Origin: a virus
Virus record (IMG/VR): IMGVR_UViG_3300028388_001281
Span: 1 to 41,674 of that record
Length of the DNA: 41,674 bases
Direction: 5' to 3' (one strand)
The position numbers and the translations under genes are program-made. Below, in pieces: positions 33,842 to 40,866 of the stretch (within the stretch, counting starts at the first letter, position 1; each line of letters opens with the position of its first letter). Below the pieces are notes generated by a model. The model did no database searches, was not told the DNA's origin, and worked only from the letters and a program-made list of their open reading frames with translations.

Positions 33842-34648
33842 ATGGCGCGAGCGAACTTCCGGAGGTGCCTCGACGAGGTTCTGAAGCACGAGGGCGGATG
33901 GGCAAACCATCCCCGGGATCCCGGCGGGGCCACGATGCGCGGCGTGATCCAACGAAACTATGATCGATATCGAGATCAGAAAGGCTTGCCGCGTCGATCG
34001 GTGCGCGGGATCGAAGAGCACGAGCTTGAGGAGATCTACCGCGAGTGGTTCTGGGATGAAGTTGCGGCCGATCACCTGCCCTACGGGCTGGATCTCGTCG
34101 CCTTTGACGGCGGGGTCAACTCGGGGCCGCGCCGGGGCGCGCGGTGGCTGCAAAAGGGCGTAGGAGCCCGGGCGGATGGAAAGGTCGGCCCCAAGACGAT
34201 CGAGGCCGCGCGCCGCGCGCCGGTGACGGCGATCGAGAAGGCCTGTGCGGCGCGTATGAGCTTTCTGCGGGCCCTGAGCCATTGGGACGCCTTCGGGCGT
34301 GGGTGGAGCCGCCGCGTGGCCTCTGTGGAGGCGGTAGGAACGCGCATGTGGGTTGCGGCAGGGCAAGGCAACACGAGGGCGAGAGAAGAGATACAGAAGC
34401 GCATAGACGCCGCCCCGGGCCGTGTGACGGCTGAGAAACGCGCAGGCGGCGCGCAGGTTGGCGCGACCGGGGCCGGTGGCGTCGGCGGGGCGGGGGCGGC
34501 CAGCGGGTCGCCCGAGGCGACGGTCGTGATTGCTCTCGTCGCGATCGTCGTCGCCGTCCTGATCGTCATGAGATCCCGGCGGCGAGCACAGCACGAAGAA
34601 GACCGAAAGGCCGCTTACGAAACGCAACTCAAGGAGGTGTCGAAGTGA
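33842..34648 (+). CDS. GH108-type endolysin with C-terminal membrane segment
   Basis: A 268-residue muramidase. The catalytic segment LKHEGGWANHPRDPGGATMRG holds Glu17 of GH108 enzymes (written here in one 20-residue stretch at most by family convention), and KVGPKTIEAARR fits the PG_binding_3 part. The last 60 residues form a Gly/Ala linker and one hydrophobic span (VVIALVAIVVAVLIVM) ending in RSRRR. Most GH108 endolysins lack this. A tail anchor would place the catalytic domain on one face of the inner membrane and could delay lysis. Start ATG at 33842 after GGGGGTATCCA. Confidence 0.85.
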   Translation: MARANFRRCLDEVLKHEGGWANHPRDPGGATMRGVIQRNYDRYRDQKGLPRRSVRGIEEHELEEIYREWFWDEVAADHLPYGLDLVAFDGGVNSGPRRGARWLQKGVGARADGKVGPKTIEAARRAPVTAIEKACAARMSFLRALSHWDAFGRGWSRRVASVEAVGTRMWVAAGQGNTRAREEIQKRIDAAPGRVTAEKRAGGAQVGATGAGGVGGAGAASGSPEATVVIALVAIVVAVLIVMRSRRRAQHEEDRKAAYETQLKEVSK

Positions 34649-34854
34649 AACGGCTCAAAGGCCTCAGAACGATCCTCGTAATGGCTATCGCCGGGATCCC
34701 GGCGGCGCTCGACATTCTCATGCCGATCCTTCTCCTGCCGGAATGGCGCGGCGTGATCCCGTCCGAGTACCTGCCGCACTACACGCTCGCGGTCGCGATC
34801 CTCGGCGTGGTCATGCGGACGATCACGACGACGCCGGTCGGCCGCAAGGAATAG
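34645..34854 (+). CDS. Small membrane protein, possible holin
   Basis: A 69-residue protein with two hydrophobic spans (TILVMAIAGIPAALDILMP and YTLAVAILGVVMRTI) and basic ends. It overlaps the endolysin stop by 4 bp and precedes a three-span holin, so it is probably a holin or antiholin. Family not certain. Confidence 0.65.
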   Translation: MKRLKGLRTILVMAIAGIPAALDILMPILLLPEWRGVIPSEYLPHYTLAVAILGVVMRTITTTPVGRKE

Positions 34855-34858
34855 CGCC

Positions 34859-35227
34859 ATGAGGTTCCTTGCATGGCTCGGCAAGATCCTGACCGGCGGC
34901 GCGCTCGATCGCGTTCTCGACACGGTCGACAAGCGGATCGAGGTCGAAGAGAACCGCGACAGGATCAAGGCCGACCTCTTGGCGACGCACATGAACACAC
35001 GGGGCGACTTCATGCGTGCCGGTGGGTTCGCGCTCATGCTCCTGTTCGCGGTGCCCTTGGCGGCGTGGTTCTCGGCCGTCGTGATCTACTCGATCCTCTG
35101 GTGCGCCGATTGCGCCTATCCGCAGGAATGGACGATCGCCGCTCTTCCGCCGCCGCTTGACCAGTGGGCCGGGGCGATCGTGATCTCGATCTTCGGCGTG
35201 GTCGGCCTCGACAGGTTTCGGCGATGA
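34859..35227 (+). CDS. Three-span holin (GTA holin-like)
   Basis: A 122-residue protein. A charged amphipathic N-terminal half (LDTVDKRIEVEENRDRIKAD, then HMNTRGDFMRAGG) is followed by hydrophobic spans FALMLLFAVPLAAWFSAVVI and WAGAIVISIFGVVGLDRF. This is the layout of the GTA_holin_3TM family of alphaproteobacteria and their phages. It would form the lesion that lets the endolysin act. The stop overlaps the nuclease start (ATGA). Confidence 0.8.
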   Translation: MRFLAWLGKILTGGALDRVLDTVDKRIEVEENRDRIKADLLATHMNTRGDFMRAGGFALMLLFAVPLAAWFSAVVIYSILWCADCAYPQEWTIAALPPPLDQWAGAIVISIFGVVGLDRFRR

Positions 35228-35565
35228 ACCCGGTATTTTGCTACAGAGCCGTCGTGCGGTCTGTATATGACGGCGACACGATCCGGGTCGATATCGATCT
35301 CGGGCTCGATACGTGGGTGCACAACGTGCCCCTGCGGCTCTACGGGATCGACACGCCCGAAATGCGCGGCGAGGAGCGGCCCGAGGGGGTCAAGGTGCGC
35401 GACTACGTTCGCGAGCGGATCCACAACGCGAACAAGGTCACGGTCGAGACGATCAAGGATCGCAAAGGCAAGTATGGCCGGTGGCTCGCGATCGTGTGGC
35501 TCGACGACGAGAACCTCAATCAGACGCTCGTGCGTACCGGCCGGGCCCGGCCGTATATCCCATGA
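35224..35565 (+). CDS. Staphylococcal-nuclease-like (thermonuclease) protein
   Basis: A 113-residue protein from the ATG at 35224, chosen by its ATGA overlap. SNase residues are conserved: DGDT with Asp16 and Asp18, PLRLYGIDTPE with Arg38, Asp43 and Glu46, and GKYGRWLA with Arg86. The family is a calcium-dependent nuclease of DNA and RNA. No signal peptide is visible, so it could degrade host nucleic acid in the cytoplasm late in infection or after lysis. It ends at the convergent terminator. Confidence 0.9.
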   Translation: MNPVFCYRAVVRSVYDGDTIRVDIDLGLDTWVHNVPLRLYGIDTPEMRGEERPEGVKVRDYVRERIHNANKVTVETIKDRKGKYGRWLAIVWLDDENLNQTLVRTGRARPYIP

Positions 35566-35589
35566 AAAAGCCCCGGCCGAGGCCGGGGC
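35561..35589 (-). terminator. Rho-independent terminator for the leftward accessory unit
   Basis: A 9-bp perfect GC stem (35570-35578 with 35581-35589) is followed, reading leftward, by TTTTT (complement of 35565-35569). It ends the leftward unit that starts at 39764. It also overlaps the stop of the rightward nuclease gene, so the two units converge here. Confidence 0.85.
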
Positions 35590-35634
35590 AAGTTGATTGA
35601 GGCAGGCTCGGAACGAGCCAATGCGAGGCACAGG

Positions 35635-35874
35635 CTACGGCAGGAGCCGGTTGAGGTCAATCGGCCCGAAACGGACGCCGCCTTCCTCGATCGCCGCAAC
35701 GCCGCATTTAAGCACGACATGGACGAGATCGGCCGTTTCCGGATGCAATGCGAGCGCGACGCCTTTCTCGGGTTGATCTCTCCCCGGGCCCGTTAGCTCG
35801 ATCAGCCGATGCACGAGAAACTCCTCGTAGCTCGACAGTGTGATCCTGCCCTTGGCGATCTCTTCAACTTCCAC
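35635..35874 (-). CDS. Small hypothetical protein, last of the leftward accessory unit
   Basis: A 79-residue protein starting at GTG and overlapping the upstream gene by 11 bp. It has a mixed sequence (SYEEFLVHRLIELTG; LALHPETADLVHVVLK) with no motif I recognise. It is followed by the terminator. Confidence 0.65.
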   Translation of the reverse strand: MEVEEIAKGRITLSSYEEFLVHRLIELTGPGRDQPEKGVALALHPETADLVHVVLKCGVAAIEEGGVRFGPIDLNRLLP

Positions 35875-36133
35875 GACCTCGATCCTTCTCGTCTGCGGCC
35901 CGGCTCAGGCGGTTTGCAAGCGAATGTAGCTGCGCGCTCGACAAGCCGTCATGGTCTGCGAGGATAGCATAGACGACATTCGCGAGCGTGTCGCCTTGCA
36001 GACCGTTGAGGGCGTCCTGAGCCATGATCGCGCGGGTTCTCGGGTCGAGTTTTTCCGGTGGCTTGGGAACCGGCTGGCTTGTTTCCTCGGGCATGGGGGT
36101 CCGGGCGAACTTCCGGAGATTGCTTAGGCGCAT
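35864..36133 (-). CDS. Hypothetical protein
   Basis: An 89-residue protein from the ATG at 36133, four bases after the upstream gene's stop. Basic start (MRLSNLRKFARTPMPEE), proline-rich linker, then a helical domain (IMAQDALNGLQGDTLANVV; SSAQLHSLANRLSRAADE). The longer frame upstream lies inside the next gene. Family unknown. Confidence 0.7.
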   Translation of the reverse strand: MRLSNLRKFARTPMPEETSQPVPKPPEKLDPRTRAIMAQDALNGLQGDTLANVVYAILADHDGLSSAQLHSLANRLSRAADEKDRGRGS

Positions 36134-36137
36134 GACG

Positions 36138-36425
36138 TTAATCCTTTGGCAGGAGGAGGGGCGAGGCCTCCTCGGGCATAAGAGGCGACCGGCCGTCGGC
36201 GTCGGCCACGCACAGGCGGCCGAAACGGTCCTTGTAGAGCGGCGCGTCGATCTGCAAGCTCTCGATCGCAAGCTTGTCCTTGCTCGTCGTGCCGTTCGCG
36301 TTGAGCCGAACGTAGCCGCCCGCAGCCGCCGCGAAGAGACGGCCGTCTCGCTCGTACAGATCGGCGACCTTGTAGACACCGCCGATCCGGATAACGGCCG
36401 TCTCGCCTTCCAGCCTCTTGAACAT
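36138..36425 (-). CDS. Hypothetical beta-rich protein
   Basis: A 95-residue protein starting at 36425, where its ATG shares bases with the upstream stop (TAATG). It alternates strands and turns (AVIRIGGVYKVADLYERDG; GGYVRLNANGTTSKDKL; RFGRLCVADADGRSPL). No family recognised. Cytoplasmic by composition. Confidence 0.7.
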   Translation of the reverse strand: MFKRLEGETAVIRIGGVYKVADLYERDGRLFAAAAGGYVRLNANGTTSKDKLAIESLQIDAPLYKDRFGRLCVADADGRSPLMPEEASPLLLPKD

Positions 36426-36892
36426 TACTCGACACTCCACCCTGAGGCGATTAGGACTTCGCGAAAGCATGAGACTATATCGGCATGAAATTGCGGGGCG
36501 AACTCCTCGATCGGCGAGGCGGATTGACCGGCCATACGCAACAGAAGCTCGCCGGGGATCGCTCGGATTTCCGGCGTTGAAAACGCTACGGGGCGCATCG
36601 CTTCAAGCACAGCTTCGACCATGTTCCGGCCCGCATCTTCGATGGCCCGGCGTTCATCGCGAGTTACATGGGACGGCAATCTTTCGACCATGTCGTCAAC
36701 TGAAACCATAAGACAATACTGTCCTTCTAGGATGACCTCGGTGGGGGTTTGAGCCTTGGCGCGCTCGGGCAGGGCTAGGACGGCCAGCGTGGCAAGCACG
36801 ATCAGGGCGAGCTTGAAGGCCTCGGCGACCAGAACGACCGGATCCTCGGCCGCGCGGCGGTGGGCTTCGTTGATCTTGCGGACGATAAACAT
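36425..36892 (-). CDS. Exported hypothetical protein
   Basis: A 155-residue protein. A long N-region (MFIVRKINEAHRRAAED) precedes a hydrophobic segment (FKLALIVLATLAVLAL) and a likely cleavage at ERAKAQ, as in signal peptides or a single membrane anchor. The mature part is helical with Cys residues (ILEGQYCLMVSVDDMVE; IVSCFREVLIASGW). Probably periplasmic. Possibly involved in superinfection exclusion, but there is no direct evidence. Confidence 0.7.
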   Translation of the reverse strand: MFIVRKINEAHRRAAEDPVVLVAEAFKLALIVLATLAVLALPERAKAQTPTEVILEGQYCLMVSVDDMVERLPSHVTRDERRAIEDAGRNMVEAVLEAMRPVAFSTPEIRAIPGELLLRMAGQSASPIEEFAPQFHADIVSCFREVLIASGWSVE

Positions 36893-36925
36893 GTGTCAAA
36901 TCCTTGTGCGTGTCGGGTTGAAGGT

Positions 36926-36951
36926 GCCGGGGCGGCGCGGGCCGCCCCGGC
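36926..36951 (-). other. Intercistronic GC hairpin in the leftward accessory unit
   Basis: GCCGGGGCGG (36926-36935) and CCGCCCCGGC (36942-36951) form a 10-bp perfect stem with a 6-base loop, just after the stop of the exported 203-residue protein. No T tract. May attenuate or protect mRNA. Confidence 0.6.
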
Positions 36952-36961
36952 GGGTAGGTTA

Positions 36962-37573
36962 TCAGTTGAGGGCGTCGCGGCAATCGGCCTGTGCCTGTGC
37001 CGTCTCGGCCTCAGAAAGCCCGGCAGGGACGCGAACGATCGCCCGGCCGTCTTCCATGCCGCAGAACGAATAGAGCGGCTCTGGGGCGGCCACGGGCGCG
37101 CTCGTGGATACAACGGCAGCACTCCCGCCGCCCTGCACCGCGCGAACCGTGTTGGCGATGCGATCGATCTGGGTCAGGTGCGACACCGCGAGATTGGTGT
37201 AGCCCATGGCCTGCAAGGCCTGCGCCTCGCGCACGATCGCGCAGTTGCGATCCGATGCTGAGAACGAGATCGCGCCGACACCGGGGAGGCCGATCCCGAA
37301 GCCGTTCGTACAGGCGGCCGCGCCGACAGACGCGGAGACGGATCCCTCGACGTTGACGGAGTTGCGGTTGTTAGCCTCTCCGCCGAGGCCGATCCCCTGC
37401 GAGAACGAGTTCGCGTTCGCCTGTTGGCTCTGGGTCTGGTTCGCCGATGCAATGCCCACACCGGTGGCAGTCGCCGACGAGTTACCGCCGAACTGCGGCC
37501 CGTTGTCCATGCCTTGCGCGAACGCAGGAGCGGCGAGGGCGATTGCGATGGTCGATACGATTGCAAGTTTCAT
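36962..37573 (-). CDS. Secreted protein with Asn/Gln/Ser-rich repeats
   Basis: A 203-residue protein with a clear signal peptide (MKLAIVSTIAIALAAPAFA, cleavage before QG). The next 70 residues are low-complexity, rich in Ala, Asn, Gln, Ser and Gly (SANQTQSQQANANSFSQG), then VEGSVSASVGAAACTNGFG and a Cys-containing helical domain (DRNCAIVREAQALQAMG). Similar modular secreted proteins occur in other tailed phages with no defined function. It may act in the periplasm or outer membrane. Confidence 0.8.
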   Translation of the reverse strand: MKLAIVSTIAIALAAPAFAQGMDNGPQFGGNSSATATGVGIASANQTQSQQANANSFSQGIGLGGEANNRNSVNVEGSVSASVGAAACTNGFGIGLPGVGAISFSASDRNCAIVREAQALQAMGYTNLAVSHLTQIDRIANTVRAVQGGGSAAVVSTSAPVAAPEPLYSFCGMEDGRAIVRVPAGLSEAETAQAQADCRDALN

Positions 37574-37592
37574 GTCGATTGCTCTCTTTCAG

Positions 37593-37733
37593 TTAAAAGG
37601 GCGGTTCTTCGCCCGGGTGAGTGGGTCGCCACGGAGGCGGCCCGGGGTCACGCCGTGGCTCGTCAGGGGCGCGGCGTGTGGCGGGGAGGCCAAGCCGGTC
37701 AAGCTCGGCCTCTACGTGACGCGGCAAGCTCAT
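37593..37733 (-). CDS. Very small proline-rich protein
   Basis: A 46-residue frame from an ATG overlapping the upstream stop (ATGA). It begins MSLPRHVEAELDRLGLPATR and continues into a Pro/Arg-rich tail. Coupled start and high GC third positions support a real gene, but it is short and unrecognised. Confidence 0.5.
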   Translation of the reverse strand: MSLPRHVEAELDRLGLPATRRAPDEPRRDPGPPPWRPTHPGEEPPF

Positions 37734-38284
37734 ATCTTGCCAGCGCATTCGGGACCGAACCCGCGAGCGATACTCTCGGGATCCGTAAGCTTGCGGTTGC
37801 ACCGGGCACAGCGGCCCTCGTGCCAGAACTCGACGGTGCGGGGCATGCGGCCGATGATCAGGTTTTGCAGGAGCCAATCGAGCGCGCGGAACCGCACGTC
37901 GTCGGCGTTGCCTTTCTTGCCTGCGATCATCACGAGGCCGCGATCCTTGTCGCGGGTCTTCGCCATGAACGTGTGAACGTGGTTCGAGCCCTCGCCGAGG
38001 ATCGACTTAAAGAAGCCGACGTAGGCGTAGTCGCTCTCGTTGTCTGAGCCGACGAGCGACGAGACGAAGAACATGCGCGGATTGTCCTTGGCGACGCGAA
38101 CCCGGAACGTGTAGCGCGTGCCGGTCTTCGTCGAGACGATCGTAAACGTCGCGTTGCCGCCGAGGATGAAATCGCGCGCCGCCTCGGGATCGGCGATGTA
38201 GCCGTCGGGGGCGTCGTCGAACTGCGCCTCGTGCGCGGGGCAGGGCTGGCCGTGGTCGCCGTCTTGGATACATTGCATGCACAT
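37730..38284 (-). CDS. DUF6011-like protein with zinc-finger end
   Basis: A 184-residue protein. The start is Cys/His-rich (MCMQCIQDGDHGQPCPAH), the middle is strand-rich (FTIVSTKTGTRYTFRVRVA; MFFVSSLVGSDNESDY), and the end has CARCNRKLTDPESIARGFG, then GPEC, the DUF6011 zinc-binding pattern found in phage and bacterial proteins of unknown role. It follows a promoter-like region and is the first gene of this stretch. Confidence 0.75.
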   Translation of the reverse strand: MCMQCIQDGDHGQPCPAHEAQFDDAPDGYIADPEAARDFILGGNATFTIVSTKTGTRYTFRVRVAKDNPRMFFVSSLVGSDNESDYAYVGFFKSILGEGSNHVHTFMAKTRDKDRGLVMIAGKKGNADDVRFRALDWLLQNLIIGRMPRTVEFWHEGRCARCNRKLTDPESIARGFGPECAGKI

Positions 38285-38312
38285 TGTCTCGATCTCCTGT
38301 CTAGCTCATGGG

Positions 38313-38332
38313 CCGGGCCTCGGGCGGCCCGG
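38313..38332 (-). other. 5' leader hairpin upstream of the DUF6011-like gene
   Basis: CCGGGCC (38313-38319) and GGCCCGG (38326-38332) form a 7-bp stem with a 6-base loop in the leader between the promoter candidate at 38342-38370 and the start at 38284. Confidence 0.5.
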
Positions 38333-38341
38333 TCGCATATT

Positions 38342-38370
38342 GTCTTACAGATTACGGAATACGCCGTCAA
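38342..38370 (-). promoter_or_regulatory. Candidate leftward promoter carrying the shared 14-base motif
   Basis: Read leftward: TTGACG (complement of 38365-38370), a 17-base spacer, TAAGAC (complement of 38342-38347), then AATATGCGA. The spacer contains the motif also found at 8371-8384. The -10 and following bases resemble the arms of the divergent repeat at 39814-39898 (TAAGAG, then TATATGCGA). The -35 overlaps the stop of the upstream gene. Confidence 0.6.
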
Positions 38371-38804
38371 GCCTCTTCGTTCTCGGCGGCGACCAGAGCG
38401 GCCACCTTGTCGAAGGCCGACACTTCCTGCAGCCGGGCGGCACGCTCACCGGCCTCCTGCGCCATGCGGAAGAGCTTGGCGTAGAACTTGGCGTCGCTCT
38501 CGAACGAGACGTTTGTGCGCAGACCCTCGTGCGCCCGGATATCTTCTTCGGTGACATGGATCCGCCCGGCCTGCGAGAGAATGTCGCCGCCCGAGATCGC
38601 CTGCAACGCCTGCGTCCGGGCGATGAACTTGTCGACGTACTTGCCGTGGATCCCGGGCAGGCCGACGGCGAGGCAAATCCAGATCAGCGTTTCCGTTACC
38701 GGGTGCCATTCATCGCCGCCCTTCGTCGGGTGGTCGGTAATGCGATCGAACTCCTCGCGGCCGAGGCGTTCGATCATGTCGGTGAAGTTGAAGTCGAGGC
38801 TCAT
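38367..38804 (-). CDS. Hypothetical helical protein
   Basis: A 145-residue acidic protein. It has a mainly helical layout (TDMIERLGREEFDRITD; ETLIWICLAVGLPGIHGKY; AKLFRMAQEAGERAARLQ). The start ATG shares bases with the upstream stop. No family recognised. Small early accessory gene. Confidence 0.7.
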   Translation of the reverse strand: MSLDFNFTDMIERLGREEFDRITDHPTKGGDEWHPVTETLIWICLAVGLPGIHGKYVDKFIARTQALQAISGGDILSQAGRIHVTEEDIRAHEGLRTNVSFESDAKFYAKLFRMAQEAGERAARLQEVSAFDKVAALVAAENEEA

Positions 38805-39076
38805 TAGTCGGTTCCTTCGATAAGAGCGCGAACGATCTTGCGCATGGGGTTGGCAAGGGTTGCGATCTGATCGGCGATCCGGGCGGCCATTTTGCCGCGT
38901 GCGGCCGGGTCGTCGGGCAGCGCGTCGACTAGCGTCTCGCGCAGCTTGACCATGAGATCGGCTCTCATGTTCGCGACGATGGCGGCGTCGCGATCCAGAT
39001 GCGGCTCGCCGGTCTGGTCGTAGAACACCTTGCGCTCGACGACGGTCGGTTCGTTGTAGATGTACTCGAAAGCCAT
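38804..39076 (-). CDS. Hypothetical protein
   Basis: A 90-residue protein. It starts EYIYNEPTVVERKVFYDQ and is helical in the rest (NMRADLMVKLRETLVDALPD; IADQIATLANPMRKIV). A CAGGAGATCG region upstream supplies a ribosome site. No family recognised. Confidence 0.7.
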   Translation of the reverse strand: MAFEYIYNEPTVVERKVFYDQTGEPHLDRDAAIVANMRADLMVKLRETLVDALPDDPAARGKMAARIADQIATLANPMRKIVRALIEGTD

Positions 39077-39091
39077 GGGGTCGATCTCCTG

Positions 39092-39439
39092 TTACTTGCG
39101 GCGCTCGGCGAGGATCGCGCCGATCGCGATCATCTTGTCGACGAGTTGGGTTGTGGGAAGGTCGGCGTAAGGCACGCCGGCCTGCGAGACATGCGGTGTC
39201 GCTTTAATCTCGGTCGGCTCGTGCTGCACCTCGACCTTGATCGAGCTTCCATGTGCCCGCTCGCGCGGCCCCTCATGACCTCCCCGAACGTGACGCCTGA
39301 TCGGCTCGATCAGGGCTCGGAATGTTTCAGGGTCGATCCGCATCGATGCGGCGCTCTTCTCGATATGTCCGAGGCTCGCGAGGATCTTCTCGACACGCGG
39401 TTCGTTGATGCGGCGAAATTCTGCGATCTTGTCCGTCAC
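39092..39439 (-). CDS. Hypothetical protein
   Basis: A 115-residue protein. Helical N-terminal half (IAEFRRINEPRVEKILASLG), a charged linker (RGGHEGPRERAHGSS), and a C-terminal helix (QLVDKMIAIGAILAERRK). No family recognised. Read from the leftward unit promoter at 39.8 kb. Confidence 0.7.
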   Translation of the reverse strand: MTDKIAEFRRINEPRVEKILASLGHIEKSAASMRIDPETFRALIEPIRRHVRGGHEGPRERAHGSSIKVEVQHEPTEIKATPHVSQAGVPYADLPTTQLVDKMIAIGAILAERRK

Positions 39440-39452
39440 GGTTTCGGCCTCC

Positions 39453-39764
39453 TCAAGCGATTTCGGCGAACTTGGCGGCGGCGTAGAACTCGCCGACCCG
39501 TTCGGCGCTTGCCTTGGCGGTGATGGCGCCGGCGAACTCGTCGGACATGGTAAACTCGATTTCGGCGTCAGGGTTCACGGCGCGAAAGAACTGCACCGCG
39601 CGGCCGACGTGCAGCGGGCCAGTCGAGGCGACGAGGGTCGGCGTGGCTTCCATCACGTCAATACCGGAGACGAGTTTCTCGCCGTGCCAGACGTAGGCGC
39701 GGATCGTCAGTTTTTCGCCGTCGAGAATGTCGTAGGCGCGGATTTCAATGCGTGGCGTGGTCAT
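39453..39764 (-). CDS. Hypothetical protein, first gene of the leftward accessory unit
   Basis: A 103-residue protein beginning MTTPRIEIRAYDILDGEKL. The pattern is strands then helix (IRAYVWHGEKLVSGIDVME; AERVGEFYAAAKFAEIA). The start lies 50 bases from the left arm of the divergent inverted repeat, so it should be the first product of this unit. No family recognised. Confidence 0.75.
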   Translation of the reverse strand: MTTPRIEIRAYDILDGEKLTIRAYVWHGEKLVSGIDVMEATPTLVASTGPLHVGRAVQFFRAVNPDAEIEFTMSDEFAGAITAKASAERVGEFYAAAKFAEIA

Positions 39765-39813
39765 GTGTCTAGCTCCTGTCTAGCCGGACCACCATGGCCC
39801 GGTGATGTATGTT

Positions 39814-39898
39814 TCGCATATACTCTTACCCGGGTCAACAGGAAAAATCAGCATGCAATACCCTGTAGGGGTATTGACCCGGGTAAGAGTATATGCGA
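39814..39898. promoter_or_regulatory. Divergent promoter/operator: 25-bp perfect inverted repeat
   Basis: The 25 bases at 39814-39838 are the exact reverse complement of 39874-39898, with a 35-base spacer. Each arm, read outward, carries TTGACC, CCGGGTAAGAG and TATATGCGA, and points to a gene 45-50 bases away (39764 left, 39943 right). Each arm contains the palindrome ACCCGGGT. The spacer holds a second dyad, AATACCC and GGGTATT (39857-39875). So both promoters and operators are mirrored. The GGGTAA in each arm also occurs in the candidate origin. The regulator may be the RHH or wHTH protein (inference). Confidence 0.75.
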
Positions 39899-39942
39899 GA
39901 AGAGGATATCGAAACGAGCTAGACACCGAGGAGCTACCCGAC

Positions 39943-40362
39943 ATGACCAAAGCATTTACCAAAGGCGACCTTGTCCATTACGTCTCCGATTGGGACCGTA
40001 AGGGCACGGTCACGATCCGCGCCGCGATCGTTCATTCGTGCGGCAAGAAACAGATGGTTCTGACGGACGCCGAGACCGGCGAGGAAATGGGCCGTCACTT
40101 CAAGCCGGTTCGTGCCGAGCGCGGCAACGGTGGCACCTACCCGCGCCTCGACGCCGACGAGATCGAGGCGATCGCTTACGAGGTCGCCGAGAACATTCTC
40201 GCCGCCGAGCGCGCACGCCTGACCCATTGTCACGACGTTGTCGGCGCGACGGCCGGTCAGGGCTACCGCGACGCGATCAAGAAAGATCTCGACGCCCTGC
40301 ACGAGCCGCGCGTCGAATATTATCACGAAGCGCTCGCGAAGATCCGAGCCGCTTACAAGTAA
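39943..40362 (+). CDS. Hypothetical protein, first of the short rightward unit
   Basis: A 139-residue protein from the ATG at 39943, preceded by GAGGAG; the frame upstream covers the promoter and is not used. It begins MTKAFTKGDLVHYVSDWDRK, with an SH3-like strand pattern (TVTIRAAIVHSCGKKQMVL), then a helical C terminus (IEAIAYEVAENILAAERARL). No family recognised. Confidence 0.75.
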   Translation: MTKAFTKGDLVHYVSDWDRKGTVTIRAAIVHSCGKKQMVLTDAETGEEMGRHFKPVRAERGNGGTYPRLDADEIEAIAYEVAENILAAERARLTHCHDVVGATAGQGYRDAIKKDLDALHEPRVEYYHEALAKIRAAYK

Positions 40363-40369
40363 TCCAGCC

Positions 40370-40390
40370 GCCGGGGCCACGAGCCCCGGC
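40370..40390 (+). other. Hairpin between genes of the rightward accessory unit
   Basis: GCCGGGGC (40370-40377), loop of five bases, GCCCCGGC (40383-40390). An 8-bp perfect stem with no T tract, like the other intercistronic hairpins in this genome. Confidence 0.5.
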
Positions 40391-40414
40391 ACCAACCCTA
40401 GGAGAACCCGACCC

Positions 40415-40645
40415 ATGAACAACGCACGACGCAAGGAACTCAGCGCCTTGATCTCGGAAATCGAGGACGTTCGTTCTCGCCTTGAGACGGTCAAAGAGGA
40501 AGAGCAGGAGGCTTACGACAACTTGCCCGAGAGCCTGCAAGACGGGGAGCGCGGCGAACAGATGCAGGCGGCTATCGACGCCATGGAAAACGCCGACAGC
40601 CTCCTAGACGACTTGATCGGCTCTATCGAGGAGGCGAAGGAATGA
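40415..40645 (+). CDS. Small coiled-coil protein
   Basis: A 76-residue, strongly acidic, entirely helical protein (KELSALISEIEDVRSRLETV; MQAAIDAMENADSLLDDLIG), likely a dimeric coiled coil. AGGAGA precedes the ATG. The stop overlaps the next start by 4 bp. Function unknown. Confidence 0.7.
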   Translation: MNNARRKELSALISEIEDVRSRLETVKEEEQEAYDNLPESLQDGERGEQMQAAIDAMENADSLLDDLIGSIEEAKE

Positions 40646-40866
40646 AGGTGTCAAGCACCTATGCCGAAATCTGGTACGATCGCGACCAGTTCGAGTCGTG
40701 GTTCGTCTCTTTCTTCGAACCCGACGGCACGCCGAGCGATCGCGAGAGCGAGCCATACGCCTACAAGAACGACGCCGCGCGCAGAGCCGCACGGTTGAAG
40801 GCCGACGGCGAGATCTGTCGATACGCAGTTTTCACGAGATCCGGCGAACTGGAACGGGTCAGGTGA
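40642..40866 (+). CDS. Small hypothetical protein
   Basis: A 74-residue protein (SSTYAEIWYDRDQFESWFVS; NDAARRAARLKADGEICRYA). Its last bases overlap the end of the convergent leftward gene by 8 bp. No family recognised. Confidence 0.7.
   Translation: MKVSSTYAEIWYDRDQFESWFVSFFEPDGTPSDRESEPYAYKNDAARRAARLKADGEICRYAVFTRSGELERVR

Noticed and set aside
36138-39764. Anti-CRISPR or anti-restriction assignment for the small leftward genes
   Set aside because: Size and position fit, but no family or partner gene supports a specific function.
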